A stretch of 64,000 nt of DNA from DATJMJ01 sp035503915 (GCA_035503915.1 DATJSU010000022.1:310001-374000); one strand, 5' to 3'; shown: positions 1-9,516, counted from the first letter of the stretch. Translations and numbers: made by a program. Notes: generated by a model from the sequence alone, not told the origin.

Positions 1-228
1 GACTGGTCCCTTGACCGCATGCCCGTGGTGGACAGGGCGCTGCTGCGGATGGCGACGTTCGAGCTCGGATGGGAGCCCGATGTACCGACGAGCGTGGTGA
101 TCTCTGAGGCCGTGGAACTCGCCAAGTCCTACTCCACCGACGATTCCGGCAGCTTTGTCAATGGGCTGCTCGCGACCATTGCTCATCAGCTCCGGCCCGA
201 CGAGGATAAGCTCGAAGCTCAACCGTGA
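1..228 (+). CDS. nusB: NusB transcription antitermination factor, C-terminal part
   Basis: The reading frame is open from the first base, so the gene begins before the window. The visible 75 residues match the C-terminal helices of NusB: the conserved segment RMPVVDRALLRMATFEL, then an ISEAVELAKSYS stretch and the FVNGLLATIA segment that ends the fold. NusB binds boxA RNA together with NusE (S10) and acts in rRNA antitermination. It lies 42 bp upstream of pyrR in the same direction, so the pyrimidine genes may be read partly from a nusB promoter outside the window. Identity is firm; only the start is missing. Confidence 0.92.
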   Translation, partial: DWSLDRMPVVDRALLRMATFELGWEPDVPTSVVISEAVELAKSYSTDDSGSFVNGLLATIAHQLRPDEDKLEAQP

Positions 229-270
229 AGCTGGTCCAGCGAGGCTGGCACGGGAGAGAGGAGCAGACGG

Positions 271-882
271 TTGGCCGAGCGTGAGCGCCACGCGAACTCG
301 GGGGCGGCGTTCCGAGGTCGAGCCGTTGTCATGGACGCCGGTGACGTCCAGCGAGCGACCTGGCGGATAGCTCACGAGGTGATCGAGCACAACAGAGGTG
401 CCGAGCACCTCGTGCTGGTGGGCCTGCAGGGCGGAGGCGTGTGGTTCGCCTCGGCGCTCGCGAGCGTGATCAGTTCGGTAACCCAAGCACAAGTCCCGGT
501 TGGCACTCTCGACATCGCTTATTACCGCGACGACATCGGCATGCGCCCGGTGCTGCCCGTTGGTGCCACCGAGATCCCCGTCGCGCTCGACGGGGCCATC
601 GTGGTGCTGTGCGACGACGTGTTGTTCACGGGCCGGAGCGTGCGAGCCGCTCTCAACGCGCTCTCCGACCTCGGCAGGCCGGCAGCCGTCCAGCTCGCGG
701 TCATGGTTGACCGGGGCCACCGGGAGCTGCCCGTGCGCCCCGATTTCGTAGGCAAGAACCTCCCTACGCGGCGGTCCGAGATGGTGGACGTGAGCCCCCA
801 GGGCGTCGTCCTCGGGGACGTGATAGCTGCGGTCGAGCCCGGCACCTCGGGCGGCGCCCTGAGGCCCGAGGTTGCCAAGTGA
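271..882 (+). CDS. pyrR: PyrR bifunctional pyrimidine regulator / uracil phosphoribosyltransferase
   Basis: PyrR is an RNA-binding regulator of pyrimidine genes with uracil phosphoribosyltransferase activity. The 203-aa product has the type I PRTase PRPP loop VVLCDDVLFTGRSVRAAL, close to the VILVDDVLYTGRTVRAA of known PyrR, and the YYRDDIG segment expected before it. A TTG at 271 has a GGAGAGAGGAG Shine-Dalgarno stretch upstream and is preferred; an ATG at 331 would cut into the N-terminal strand. The stop overlaps the pyrB start as GTGA, indicating translational coupling. In actinobacteria PyrR can act on translation; no clear terminator/antiterminator pair was seen in the short gap after nusB. 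Confidence 0.93.
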   Translation: MAERERHANSGAAFRGRAVVMDAGDVQRATWRIAHEVIEHNRGAEHLVLVGLQGGGVWFASALASVISSVTQAQVPVGTLDIAYYRDDIGMRPVLPVGATEIPVALDGAIVVLCDDVLFTGRSVRAALNALSDLGRPAAVQLAVMVDRGHRELPVRPDFVGKNLPTRRSEMVDVSPQGVVLGDVIAAVEPGTSGGALRPEVAK

Positions 883-1853
883 CCCCTCGGCACCTCTTGA
901 GCGTCGCCGACCTGGGGGCGCTCGGGATCGACGAGGTCCTCAGGCTCACGGACTCGTTCGTGGAGGTGGGTGCGCGCCCGATCCCAAAAGTCCCTGCGCT
1001 GCGGGGAAAGACCGTCGTTTCGCTGTTTTTTGAGGACTCGACGAGGACGCGCCTTTCGTTCGAGGCAGCGGCGAGACGACTTTCTGCCGACGTCATGACT
1101 TTTGCCGGCTCATCTTCCTCGCTCAACAAAGGCGAATCGCTGCGAGACACGGTGCTCACCATCGAGGCGATGGGGGTGGACGCGTTCGTGGTGCGCCATT
1201 CCTGCGGCGGCGTACCTGCCCAGGTCGCAGGATGGCTGGGAGCGGTAGGTGACGCCTCGGTCGTGAACGCCGGCGACGGCGCCCACGAGCACCCGACCCA
1301 GGCTCTCCTCGACTGCTACACGATCAGCCGGGAACGGGAACGCCGCTTCGGTGCCAAAGCGGGAAGGCCGCAAGTACTTTCCGGCCTCCAGGTGGCGATC
1401 ATCGGGGACATCCGGCACAGCCGCGTCGCGCGGTCCAATGTGATCGCTTTTGCCGCCCTCGGAGCCTCGGTGACACTCGTGGCTCCGCCCACGCTGCTGC
1501 CCCCCTCGGTACAAGGTTGGCCCGCCGAGGTCAGCCACGACGTCGACGGAGCCCTTGCCAAGTGCGATGTCGCGTACCTGCTCCGGCTGCAAAACGAGCG
1601 CATGACCGAGCAGTTCCTCCCGTCCGTGCGCGAGTACACGGCGCTGTACGGCTTGACTGCCGAACGCGCCCGGTTGCTTGGCCCCTCCACCCTGGTGATG
1701 CACCCCGGCCCCGTCAGGCGCGGCATCGAGATCGCCGCCGAGGTCGTGGACAGCCCTTCCTCGGTCATCACCACCCAAGTAGCCAATGGCGTGGCGGTAC
1801 GCATGGCGGTGCTCTACCTCCTCCTCGGTTCGGGGGCCCCGGTTGGCGCGTGA
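879..1853 (+). CDS. pyrB: Aspartate carbamoyltransferase catalytic subunit
   Basis: Transfers the carbamoyl group of carbamoyl phosphate to aspartate, the committed step of UMP synthesis. The 324-aa length fits the catalytic chain. Family motifs are present: FFEDSTRTRLSFE (carbamoyl-phosphate loop STRTR), the SSLNKGESLRDT loop with the mobile lysine, HPTQALLD, and the MHPGPVRRG aspartate-binding segment. The GTG start overlaps the pyrR stop as GTGA. No pyrI regulatory-chain gene follows, so allosteric control as in enterobacteria is unlikely. Confidence 0.96.
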   Translation: MTPRHLLSVADLGALGIDEVLRLTDSFVEVGARPIPKVPALRGKTVVSLFFEDSTRTRLSFEAAARRLSADVMTFAGSSSSLNKGESLRDTVLTIEAMGVDAFVVRHSCGGVPAQVAGWLGAVGDASVVNAGDGAHEHPTQALLDCYTISRERERRFGAKAGRPQVLSGLQVAIIGDIRHSRVARSNVIAFAALGASVTLVAPPTLLPPSVQGWPAEVSHDVDGALAKCDVAYLLRLQNERMTEQFLPSVREYTALYGLTAERARLLGPSTLVMHPGPVRRGIEIAAEVVDSPSSVITTQVANGVAVRMAVLYLLLGSGAPVGA

Positions 1854-3144
1854 ACGCCAAGTGCTCCTGCGAGGCGGGACGGTCGTCGACTCGACGGGCT
1901 CGAGGCTCGCCGACGTACTGGTCAAAGGCGAGGTCGTGGTCGCGGTCGAGGCGCCGGGGCAAAGCAGTGAGGCCCCGCCGGGCGCGCTCGCCCTCGACGC
2001 AGAAGGTTGTGCCGTCGCACCGGGCCTGGTTGACCTCCACGCTCACTTGAGGGAGCCCGGCATGGAGGAGGCGGAGACGATCGAAACCGGCTCCCGGGCG
2101 GCTGCTCTCGGCGGCTACACCGCTGTCGTCGCGATGCCCAATACCCAACCTGCAGCAGACTGTGCGGCGGTCATCCGCCAGGTCCTCGAGCTGGCCAAGT
2201 CGGCCTGCTGCGATGTGCGCCCGGCGGGGGCGATAACGGTTGGCCGGGAAGGAAAAGTGCTCGCCCCAATGGCGGAGATGGCTGCCATGGGCGTCCGGGT
2301 GTTCACCGACGACGGCACCGGCGTGCAGTCCGCCGCGCTCATGCGGCGCGCCCTCGAGTACGCGACAGCTCTCGGTGCCGTCATCGCCGACCATTGCGAG
2401 GACGCTTCGCTGGCAGGCAACGGCTGCATGAACGAGGGCCAAGTTTCCAGCCTTCTCGGGCTCCTGGGCCGCCCAGCGGTCTCAGAAGAGGTAATGGTGC
2501 TGCGCGACATCGCCCTCGCGAGGCTTACCGGCGGCCGGCTCCACCTCCTCCACGTCACGACGGCGGACGCGCTCCAAGCGGTACGCCTTGCAAAAGCCGC
2601 CGGCGTCCCCGTGACGGCGGAGGTGACCCCACACCACCTGGCCCTCACCGAGGAGGCCCTGAGAGGTTACGAGACTGTTTACAAGGTCAACCCACCGCTG
2701 CGCACTCTCCGCGACGTGGTCGCCTTGCGGGGGGCCCTTTCTGAGGGCACGGTCGACGCCATCGCAACGGACCACGCGCCCCACCCGCCTGAGGCCAAGG
2801 ACACCTCCATCTGCGACGCCGCCCCCGGCGTCGTCGGCCTTGAAACGGCGCTGTCGGTTTGCCTGACTGAACTACAGCTCCCGCTCGGCACTGTCCTCGC
2901 GCTCATGTCCTGGTCCCCCGCCAAGATCGCCGGGCTCCACCCGGCTCATGGAGGCCCCATAGTGGCCGGGGCGCCCGCCAACTTGTGCGTGGTCGACCTC
3001 GCGAAAGAGTGGGTCGTGCGCCCAGAGCAAATGGCGAGCCGGAGCCGCAATACTCCCTTCGCTGGGCGCCGGCTGAAAGGCAAGGTGCGGCACACCTTGT
3101 TGGCGGGGGAGCCAGTGGTGGTCAACGAAGAGCCCCAACGATGA
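1843..3144 (+). CDS. pyrC: Dihydroorotase
   Basis: Zinc amidohydrolase that interconverts carbamoyl-aspartate and dihydroorotate. Metal-binding motifs are present: HAHLREPG near residue 70, an AMPNTQP segment after it, and ATDHAPHPPEAK in the C-terminal third, as in class I dihydroorotases. The exact start is uncertain: a TTG at 1843 overlaps pyrB by 11 bp and a GTG at 1861 lies 7 bp past its stop; either precedes the first strand VLLRGGTVVDS. The 3' end overlaps carA as ATGA. The position between pyrB and carA is the standard actinobacterial order. Confidence 0.94.
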   Translation: MARERQVLLRGGTVVDSTGSRLADVLVKGEVVVAVEAPGQSSEAPPGALALDAEGCAVAPGLVDLHAHLREPGMEEAETIETGSRAAALGGYTAVVAMPNTQPAADCAAVIRQVLELAKSACCDVRPAGAITVGREGKVLAPMAEMAAMGVRVFTDDGTGVQSAALMRRALEYATALGAVIADHCEDASLAGNGCMNEGQVSSLLGLLGRPAVSEEVMVLRDIALARLTGGRLHLLHVTTADALQAVRLAKAAGVPVTAEVTPHHLALTEEALRGYETVYKVNPPLRTLRDVVALRGALSEGTVDAIATDHAPHPPEAKDTSICDAAPGVVGLETALSVCLTELQLPLGTVLALMSWSPAKIAGLHPAHGGPIVAGAPANLCVVDLAKEWVVRPEQMASRSRNTPFAGRRLKGKVRHTLLAGEPVVVNEEPQR

Positions 3145-4292
3145 GCCGTAGAGCGCCGACCTGGCGCGACGGCTTGCTCGCGCTCGCGGATGGTTCGCTG
3201 TTCGAAGGCGAAGTACTTGGGTTCCCCGGTCAGCGGGCGAGGGTGTCGCCGGCCGCGGGCGAGGTTGTCTTCAACACGGTGATGGCTGGTTACCAAGAGG
3301 TGATAACAGACCCGTCCTACGCGGGCCAAATGATCACCTTTACCTACCCTCATATCGGGAACTACGGTGTTTCGCCCGAGGACTACGAGAGCCGCCGGCC
3401 TTTTTGCAACGGAGTGATCGTCCGCCAGATGACGTCCCGGCCGAGCAACTGGCGGGCCTCGTCCGATCTCGCTGGTTTTCTCCTGCACCACGAGGTGCCC
3501 GCCATGGCAGGAGCCGACACGCGGCGGTTAGCCCGCCAGCTGCGAGAAGCAGGCGCAATGCCGGGCGCGTTCGGCCCAGTCGACGGTGAAGAAGGTGCCT
3601 TTGAGGAGAGCTCTCTCCTTGCGGCAGCCAAGGCAGCGCTCCCCACAGATGGCCGTGACCTCGTGTCCGAAGTCACCTGCGACGAGCCGTACCAGACCGG
3701 GGACGGCCCTTTCGACGTTGTCGCCTACGACTTTGGCATCAAGCGCAACATCCTCCGCAATCTCGGCGAGCTTGCCCGGGTAACGGTGGTGCCGGCCGGT
3801 ACTACCGCCCAGGAAGTGCTCGCCCTCGGCCCTGACGGGGTGTTCCTGTCCAACGGCCCGGGGGACCCGGCGGCCTTGGCCCCAGTCACCAAAGCTGTCG
3901 CGGATCTGCTCGGGCTGGTCCCCGTTTTCGGCATCTGCCTCGGCCACCAGGTGTTGGCGCAGGCCCTTGGTGCGTCCACCTACAAGCTGCCTTTCGGCCA
4001 CCACGGGGGCAACCACCCTGTCAAGCGGGTTCCCAGCGGGACCGTTGAGATCACGAGCCAGAACCACAACTACGCCGTTGCCGAGAGCACGTTTGCCGAG
4101 CCCGTTGCGATCACCCATATCAACCTCAACGACGGGGTGATCGAAGGCTTTGCTTGCAAGGAAGTGCCTGCTTTTTCCGTCCAGTACCACCCCGAGGCGG
4201 CGCCAGGGCCGCACGATGCCCGGTACCTCTTCGGCGAGTTCGCAAGCTTGATGCGCCGCAGTGGCGCCAACGGGGCGCGCCGAAGTGCCTAG
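3141..4292 (+). CDS. carA: Carbamoyl-phosphate synthase small (glutaminase) subunit
   Basis: Supplies ammonia from glutamine to CarB. The 383-aa product has the CarA N-terminal domain (FNTVMAGYQEVITDPSY) followed by a class I glutamine amidotransferase domain with the nucleophile in GICLGHQ and the His/Glu pair in QYHPEAAPGP. The ATG at 3141 overlaps the pyrC stop as ATGA, and the 3' end overlaps carB by 8 bp, so pyrC-carA-carB are tightly coupled. Length and motifs are normal. Confidence 0.96.
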   Translation: MSRRAPTWRDGLLALADGSLFEGEVLGFPGQRARVSPAAGEVVFNTVMAGYQEVITDPSYAGQMITFTYPHIGNYGVSPEDYESRRPFCNGVIVRQMTSRPSNWRASSDLAGFLLHHEVPAMAGADTRRLARQLREAGAMPGAFGPVDGEEGAFEESSLLAAAKAALPTDGRDLVSEVTCDEPYQTGDGPFDVVAYDFGIKRNILRNLGELARVTVVPAGTTAQEVLALGPDGVFLSNGPGDPAALAPVTKAVADLLGLVPVFGICLGHQVLAQALGASTYKLPFGHHGGNHPVKRVPSGTVEITSQNHNYAVAESTFAEPVAITHINLNDGVIEGFACKEVPAFSVQYHPEAAPGPHDARYLFGEFASLMRRSGANGARRSA

Positions 4293-7200
4293 GCGCGAAG
4301 ACATCCGCTCTGTCCTTGTTATCGGCTCGGGCCCGATCGTCATCGGGCAGGCGTGCGAGTTCGATTACTCAGGCACGCAGGCTTGCCGGGCTTTGAAGGC
4401 GGAGGGCTACAGGGTCGTCCTGGTCAACTCCAACCCGGCGACGATCATGACCGACCCCGAGGTAGCCGACCGAACCTACATTGAGCCTCTCGTCCCCGAG
4501 ATCCTCGAGGCGGTGATCGCACGGGAGCACCCCGATGCGCTCCTGCCGACCCTCGGTGGGCAGACCGGGCTCAACCTGGCGATGAGGCTCCACGAACTGG
4601 GTACCCTCGAACGCTACGGCGTGGAAATGATCGGCGCGAACGCGAACGCCATTGCCACAGCAGAGGACAGAGGTCTTTTCCGCGCCGCCATGACCGAGAT
4701 CGGCCTCGCCGTGCCCGACTCGGGTTTCGCGTACAAAGTCTCTGAGGCGCTCGAGATAGGGGAGCGGGTGGGGTTCCCGGTCATCGTGCGCCCTTCGTAC
4801 ATCCTCGGCGGCGGGGGGACAGGGATCGCCGACGACCGAATGGCCCTGGAGGCGGCGGCGGCCAATGGCCTGGAGGCGAGCCCCATCAGCGAAGTCCTCG
4901 TAGAGCGCTCGATAGCCGGTTGGAAGGAGTACGAGCTGGAGGTCATGCGCGACAGGATGGACAACTGCGTGATCGTCTGCTCGATCGAGAACTTCGACCC
5001 GATGGGCGTGCATACCGGCGATTCGATAACTGTCGCACCGGCCCAGACGCTCTCCGACGTCGAGTACCAGAAGATGCGCGACGCCGCTTTTGCTTGCATC
5101 AGGCGGATCGGGGTCGAGACGGGTGGTTCCAATATCCAGTTCGCGATCAACCCGGCCAACGGCGAGATGGTAGTGATCGAGATGAACCCGCGGGTTTCTC
5201 GCTCGAGCGCACTGGCCTCCAAGGCGACGGGTTTCCCGATCGCGAAGATCGCCGCAAGGCTCGCGGTCGGTTACACCCTGGACGAGATCCGCAACGACAT
5301 CACAGGCGAGACCCCTGCCAGTTTTGAGCCCACGATTGACTACGTGGTGACAAAGGTGCCGAGGTGGGCCTTCGAAAAGTTCCCCGACGTGCCCGAGGTC
5401 CTCGGGACCCGGATGCAGTCGGTCGGAGAGGCGATGGCGATCGGGCGGAGCTTCCCGGAGTCGTTGCAAAAAGCGCTCCGCTCGCTCGAAACCGGGCGGG
5501 CCGGGCTCAACTGCGACCGAGCCGAAAGGCTCTACGAAGGCCTCAGCGACGATGAGCTCGTCGCCAAGGCTTCGGTGGCTACCCCGGACAGGCCGTTCCA
5601 CTTGGAAGCTGCGCTACGGCGGGGAGTGCCGGCCGAGCGCTTGCACGACAGTAGCGGCGTCGACCCTTGGTTCCTCGACCAAATCGGCCTCATATGTAAC
5701 GAGCGCGCCCATCTCGCGAACTTGGGCAGCACTGGTGGCCTCACAAGGCGCGATTGGAAGAGGGCCAAGCGCTTGGGTTTTTCCGATGCTCAATTGGCTT
5801 ACCTGTGGGGCCAGGAGGAGGCCGAAGTGCGGGCTGCGCGCCTCGCCGCCGGGGTGAGGGCAACTTTCAAGACCGTGGACACCTGCGCCGCCGAGTTCGC
5901 AGCGAGGACTCCGTACCACTACTCGACGTACGAAGACACAGACGAGGTGAGGCCTTCGCAAAAGCCCAAAGTCGTGATCCTCGGTTCGGGGCCCAACCGC
6001 ATCGGACAGGGCGTCGAGTTTGACTACTGCTGCGTGCAGGCCAGCTTTGCGCTGCACGACGCGGGGTTTGAAACTGTCATGGTCAACTGCAACCCCGAAA
6101 CGGTTTCGACCGACTACGACACGAGCGACCGTCTTTATTTCGAGCCCGTCACCCGCGAGGACGTACAAAATGTCCTCGACGTGGAAGCGGCTACGGGCCA
6201 GCTCGCTGGGGTGATGGTGGCCCTTGGGGGGCAGACACCGCTCAAGCTTTCTTCGGCCATAGATGCCAACCTCGTGCTCGGGACCTCGCCCGCCTCCATC
6301 GACGTCGCAGAAGACCGCGAGCGCTGGAACGCGCTTTGCGAGCGCCTGCAGGTCCCCCAACCGGCGGGAGGTACGGCGAGCAGCGTGGACGAAGCTCTCG
6401 TAATTGCGGGCAAAGTCGGTTACCCGGTGCTGGTACGCCCAAGTTATGTCCTGGGCGGGCGGGCAATGGAGATCGTCTACAGCGAAGAAGACCTCACGCG
6501 GGCGATGGGGGCGTTGGCTGCCTCGGGGTCTCTCGGCCGAGAAGGAGGCCTTTCCGCCGAACGGCCCGTCCTTGTGGACAAGTTCTTGGAGGACGCGACC
6601 GAGGTCGATGTCGATGCGGTGCGCGACCACTTGGGGGAGACCTTGGTCGGGGCCGTCATGGAACATGTCGAAGAAGCCGGCGTGCACTCGGGGGACAGTG
6701 CCTGCGTCGTGCCCCCGCCGACACTGAGCTCGTCTGTGATCGAGGTCATTGAGCGCTACACACGCTTGATCGCAGATGCCCTCGATGTCAAAGGCCCCCT
6801 TAACGTCCAGTACGCCGTGCAGCGTTCGCCGGGCACCGAGGCCAGTCACCAGGTTTATGTGATCGAGGCCAACCCGCGGGCGAGCCGCACAGTGCCCTTT
6901 GTTTCCAAGGCGACCGGCGTCCCCCTGGCCAAGGTGGCGGCGCGCGTCATGGCCGGCGCCACGATCGCCGGGTTGCGCGCCGAAGGGCTTGTCCGGGCAC
7001 CCGTGAGCGGCTTCGTGAGCGTGAAGGAAGCCGTCCTTCCCTTTGACAGGTTCCCCGGTTTTGACAGCCTCCTTGGCCCGGAGATGCGCTCGACGGGGGA
7101 GGTAATGGGGATCGACAGCTCGTTCGCTCTCGCCTTCGCCAAGAGCCAGGTCGCCGCGGGCGACAACCTTGCGGGTGGGGGGACTGTTTTTTTCTCGGTT

Positions 7201-7662
7201 GCCGATCGGGACAAGCGAGCAGGCCTGGAAGCCGCAAAGCGCTTTGCCGAAGCCGGTTTCAGCATCGCGGCTACCTCGGGTACGACGGCGTTCCTCCGCC
7301 AGGCGGGCGTGGCTGTGGGGACCGTCGTGGCAAAGGTGGCTGCGCCCGGGGGGCGGGGATGGCCTGCCGGCGAGGGGTCGACAGAGGGGCCCACGGAGGC
7401 CAACACGGGGGTCGACGCGGTCGAGCTCATCCGGTCGGGCAAGGTTCAGCTAGTTGTCAATACCCCACGCGGGCGCGGGCCGCGCGCCGACGGTGCCTAT
7501 ATCCGCCGTGCTGCGAAGCAGTACAAGGTGCCTCTCCTTACGACGGTGGCCGCGGCTCGGGCCGCAGCAGCTGGGGTGGCCGAGCGAGCGAAGCGGCCCT
7601 TCATCGTGAAGTCGCTTCAGGAGCACCATGCCGGCGGGGGGCCGGCGGGCCGGGGCGAGTGA
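4285..7662 (+). CDS. carB: Carbamoyl-phosphate synthase large subunit
   Basis: Makes carbamoyl phosphate from bicarbonate, ammonia and two ATP for both pyrimidine and arginine synthesis. The 1125-aa product shows the duplicated ATP-grasp layout: the first half begins VLVIGSGPIVIGQACEFDY and the second repeats it as VVILGSGPNRIGQGVEFDY near residue 570. A C-terminal MGS-like allosteric domain follows (FSVADRDKRAGLEAAKRFAE onward). I chose the GTG at 4285, which gives the usual short N-terminus MPRREDIRSV; a GTG at 4261 is also in frame. The 3' end overlaps pyrD as GTGA. Confidence 0.97.
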   Translation: MPRREDIRSVLVIGSGPIVIGQACEFDYSGTQACRALKAEGYRVVLVNSNPATIMTDPEVADRTYIEPLVPEILEAVIAREHPDALLPTLGGQTGLNLAMRLHELGTLERYGVEMIGANANAIATAEDRGLFRAAMTEIGLAVPDSGFAYKVSEALEIGERVGFPVIVRPSYILGGGGTGIADDRMALEAAAANGLEASPISEVLVERSIAGWKEYELEVMRDRMDNCVIVCSIENFDPMGVHTGDSITVAPAQTLSDVEYQKMRDAAFACIRRIGVETGGSNIQFAINPANGEMVVIEMNPRVSRSSALASKATGFPIAKIAARLAVGYTLDEIRNDITGETPASFEPTIDYVVTKVPRWAFEKFPDVPEVLGTRMQSVGEAMAIGRSFPESLQKALRSLETGRAGLNCDRAERLYEGLSDDELVAKASVATPDRPFHLEAALRRGVPAERLHDSSGVDPWFLDQIGLICNERAHLANLGSTGGLTRRDWKRAKRLGFSDAQLAYLWGQEEAEVRAARLAAGVRATFKTVDTCAAEFAARTPYHYSTYEDTDEVRPSQKPKVVILGSGPNRIGQGVEFDYCCVQASFALHDAGFETVMVNCNPETVSTDYDTSDRLYFEPVTREDVQNVLDVEAATGQLAGVMVALGGQTPLKLSSAIDANLVLGTSPASIDVAEDRERWNALCERLQVPQPAGGTASSVDEALVIAGKVGYPVLVRPSYVLGGRAMEIVYSEEDLTRAMGALAASGSLGREGGLSAERPVLVDKFLEDATEVDVDAVRDHLGETLVGAVMEHVEEAGVHSGDSACVVPPPTLSSSVIEVIERYTRLIADALDVKGPLNVQYAVQRSPGTEASHQVYVIEANPRASRTVPFVSKATGVPLAKVAARVMAGATIAGLRAEGLVRAPVSGFVSVKEAVLPFDRFPGFDSLLGPEMRSTGEVMGIDSSFALAFAKSQVAAGDNLAGGGTVFFSVADRDKRAGLEAAKRFAEAGFSIAATSGTTAFLRQAGVAVGTVVAKVAAPGGRGWPAGEGSTEGPTEANTGVDAVELIRSGKVQLVVNTPRGRGPRADGAYIRRAAKQYKVPLLTTVAAARAAAAGVAERAKRPFIVKSLQEHHAGGGPAGRGE

Positions 7663-8609
7663 CTGGCGCTGGCTCCAAGGTTGCCGGTCGTGGCCCTGGC
7701 TCGGGGCTGGCGGCGACGGTCGGCTCGGTTGTCCTCCCCAACCCCGTAATGACCGCTTCGGGGACCTCCGGGCACGGGGCCGAGCTCGCTGCTTACTTCG
7801 ACCTTTCCCTGCTCGGTGCCCTGGTCGTGAAATCGCTGTCAGCGGCGCCCTGGCAGGGCAACCCGGCGCCCAGGTTGGCGCCCCTGCCCTCGGGGATGCT
7901 CAACAGCGTGGGGCTCCACAACCCCGGGGTCGACGCGTGGCTGCGCGATGACTTCCCGCGCTTGCAGGAGAGCGGTGCCCGTGTCGTGGTGAGCGTTTGG
8001 GGAAGAAGTGGGGAAGACTTTGGGGAAGTGGGCCGGCGCCTCATGGCCGGCCTCGCCGGCCGTCCCCGCACCCGCGGGCGCGCTCTCGGCAACGTTGTAG
8101 CCGTCGAAGCCAACATCAGCTGCCCGAACATCGAGGACCGTCAACGAATGTTCGCGCATTCACCGCGAGCCACTGCGGCGGCGATCTCGGCCCTCAGGGC
8201 AGGCCTGGATGGGAGCGGGTTGCCGATATGGGCGAAGCTGAGCCCGAACGTGACGGACCTGGGGCCCATCGCGGAGGCCGCTGTCGCGAACGGCGCCGAG
8301 GCGCTCACGCTGGTAAATACCTTGATGGGGCTGGCGGTTGACCCCTTGACGGGGAGAGCACTCCTGGGAGCTGGAGGGGGCGGCCTTTCAGGGCCAGCGC
8401 TGCACCCTGTCGCGGTGCGGGCCGTTCAAGAATGCCGCAAAGCTTTCCCAGCTACGCCCATTGTCGGGGCGGGCGGCGTCATGACCGGGCGAGACGCGGC
8501 TGAACTGCTTCGCGCAGGTGCCCAGGCGGTGCAGGTAGGTACGGCCACCTTCGTTGACCCCCGGGCCCCGTTGCGCGTGCTACGTGAACTGGAGGCTGTG
8601 TGGCCTTGA
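7659..8609 (+). CDS. pyrD: Dihydroorotate dehydrogenase, class 1B-like
   Basis: Oxidises dihydroorotate to orotate using FMN. The 316-aa product has the class 1 hallmarks: NPVMTASGT near the N-terminus, NISCPN with a cysteine (C155) as catalytic base in place of the serine of class 2 enzymes, and the C-terminal phosphate-binding stretch VGAGGVMTGRDA. It lacks the N-terminal membrane extension of class 2 PyrD. The NPVMTASGT form resembles NAD-linked class 1B (PyrDB), which normally works with the Fe-S/FAD subunit PyrK; no pyrK lies in this operon. The GTG at 7659 overlaps the carB stop. Confidence 0.92.
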   Translation: MTGAGSKVAGRGPGSGLAATVGSVVLPNPVMTASGTSGHGAELAAYFDLSLLGALVVKSLSAAPWQGNPAPRLAPLPSGMLNSVGLHNPGVDAWLRDDFPRLQESGARVVVSVWGRSGEDFGEVGRRLMAGLAGRPRTRGRALGNVVAVEANISCPNIEDRQRMFAHSPRATAAAISALRAGLDGSGLPIWAKLSPNVTDLGPIAEAAVANGAEALTLVNTLMGLAVDPLTGRALLGAGGGGLSGPALHPVAVRAVQECRKAFPATPIVGAGGVMTGRDAAELLRAGAQAVQVGTATFVDPRAPLRVLRELEAVWP

Positions 8610-8640
8610 AAACATCTCGCCCACAAAACTGGGCCCTTTG

Positions 8641-8646
8641 TATGAT
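8641..8646 (+). promoter_or_regulatory. Candidate -10 element upstream of pyrF
   Basis: TATGAT is a near-consensus -10 hexamer 9 nt before an in-frame GTG at 8656, so pyrF may have its own nearly leaderless transcript besides read-through from pyrD. No good -35 is visible. Confidence 0.4.
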
Positions 8647-8715
8647 CGCGGCACTGTGAGGGCACTTTCGTGGCGCAACGGCAACGGCAAATTGCGAGTG
8701 GACGGTGAGGGCTTG

Positions 8716-9429
8716 ATGGGCAGTGGGGGCAACGAGGACCTGCGTCGCCGGCTGGCGTTGGCGCTGGATTTTGACGACAACGTGGAGGCTTTGCGCTGGG
8801 CCTTGCGGCTCAAGAACTACTTCGGGGTAGCCAAAGTGGGCCTCGAGCTCTTCAGTGCGTCGGGCCCATCGGTCGTGGCTGCTCTTGTTGATGAGGGCTT
8901 CGAAGTCTTTGTTGACCTCAAGCTGGCAGATATCCCGACGACGACCCGCAAAGCAGCGGTCGTGCTGGGTGCGTTCGGCGCCAGGTACCTCACGGTCCAT
9001 GTCTCCGCCGGGGCGAGCACGCTTCGAGCCGGCGTGGAGGGCTTTTCCGAAGGAGCGGAACGGGCCGGGCTCCCAAAACCGGTCACGCTGGGGATCACCG
9101 TACTGACAAGCGAAGTGGACGCCCCCGCCGCCTTGCTGAGGGACAGGGTTGAGGCTGCGGTCGAAGCGGGCTGCGGCGGGATCGTTTGCGCTGCTGCGGA
9201 CCTCGCCGTAGCGAACGAAGTTGCACCTGAATTACTAAAGGTTGTGCCGGGGATCCGGCTCCTCGGCAGCGGCGCACATGACCAAGCCCGGACCGCGACA
9301 CCCAGCCAGGCTGCCCGGGCAGGCGCCGACCTGCTCGTCATTGGCCGTGCGGTCACCCAAGCCGAGGTCCCCGAAGAAGCTGCCGAGACGATCGTCGCCG
9401 AGCTTGTCGCGGCGGGCGTAGCAGGTTAG
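8716..9429 (+). CDS. pyrF: Orotidine 5'-phosphate decarboxylase
   Basis: Last step of UMP synthesis, removing CO2 from OMP. The catalytic segment DLKLADIPTTT corresponds to the family DxKxxDIPNT Lys-Asp network, and the C-terminal phosphate-binding loop LLVIGRAVTQA is present. The ATG at 8716 gives a typical N-terminus (the LALALDFDD strand near residue 12). An in-frame GTG at 8656 would add 20 residues and sits just behind a -10-like TATGAT, so the start is not certain. The gene closes the pyrimidine cluster, about 106 bp after pyrD. Confidence 0.94.
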   Translation: MGSGGNEDLRRRLALALDFDDNVEALRWALRLKNYFGVAKVGLELFSASGPSVVAALVDEGFEVFVDLKLADIPTTTRKAAVVLGAFGARYLTVHVSAGASTLRAGVEGFSEGAERAGLPKPVTLGITVLTSEVDAPAALLRDRVEAAVEAGCGGIVCAAADLAVANEVAPELLKVVPGIRLLGSGAHDQARTATPSQAARAGADLLVIGRAVTQAEVPEEAAETIVAELVAAGVAG

Positions 9430-9510
9430 CGCTGCCCCCAAGGTCGGCTGCTGTGGCGGTGGCGGCAGCAATTTCTGTTCAAGATGACGCAAGCGAGTGC
9501 GCCGACGCGC

Positions 9511-9516
9511 TAGGGT
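9511..9516 (+). promoter_or_regulatory. -10 element for leaderless mihF
   Basis: TAGGGT fits the actinobacterial TANNNT -10 and ends 7 nt before the mihF ATG, which predicts transcription starting at or next to the start codon. There is no Shine-Dalgarno in the gap. Confidence 0.5.

Noticed and set aside
4369..6849. Two open frames of about 410 codons on the minus strand opposite carB
   Set aside because: Both lie wholly inside a clear carB and have no motif or ribosome-binding site.
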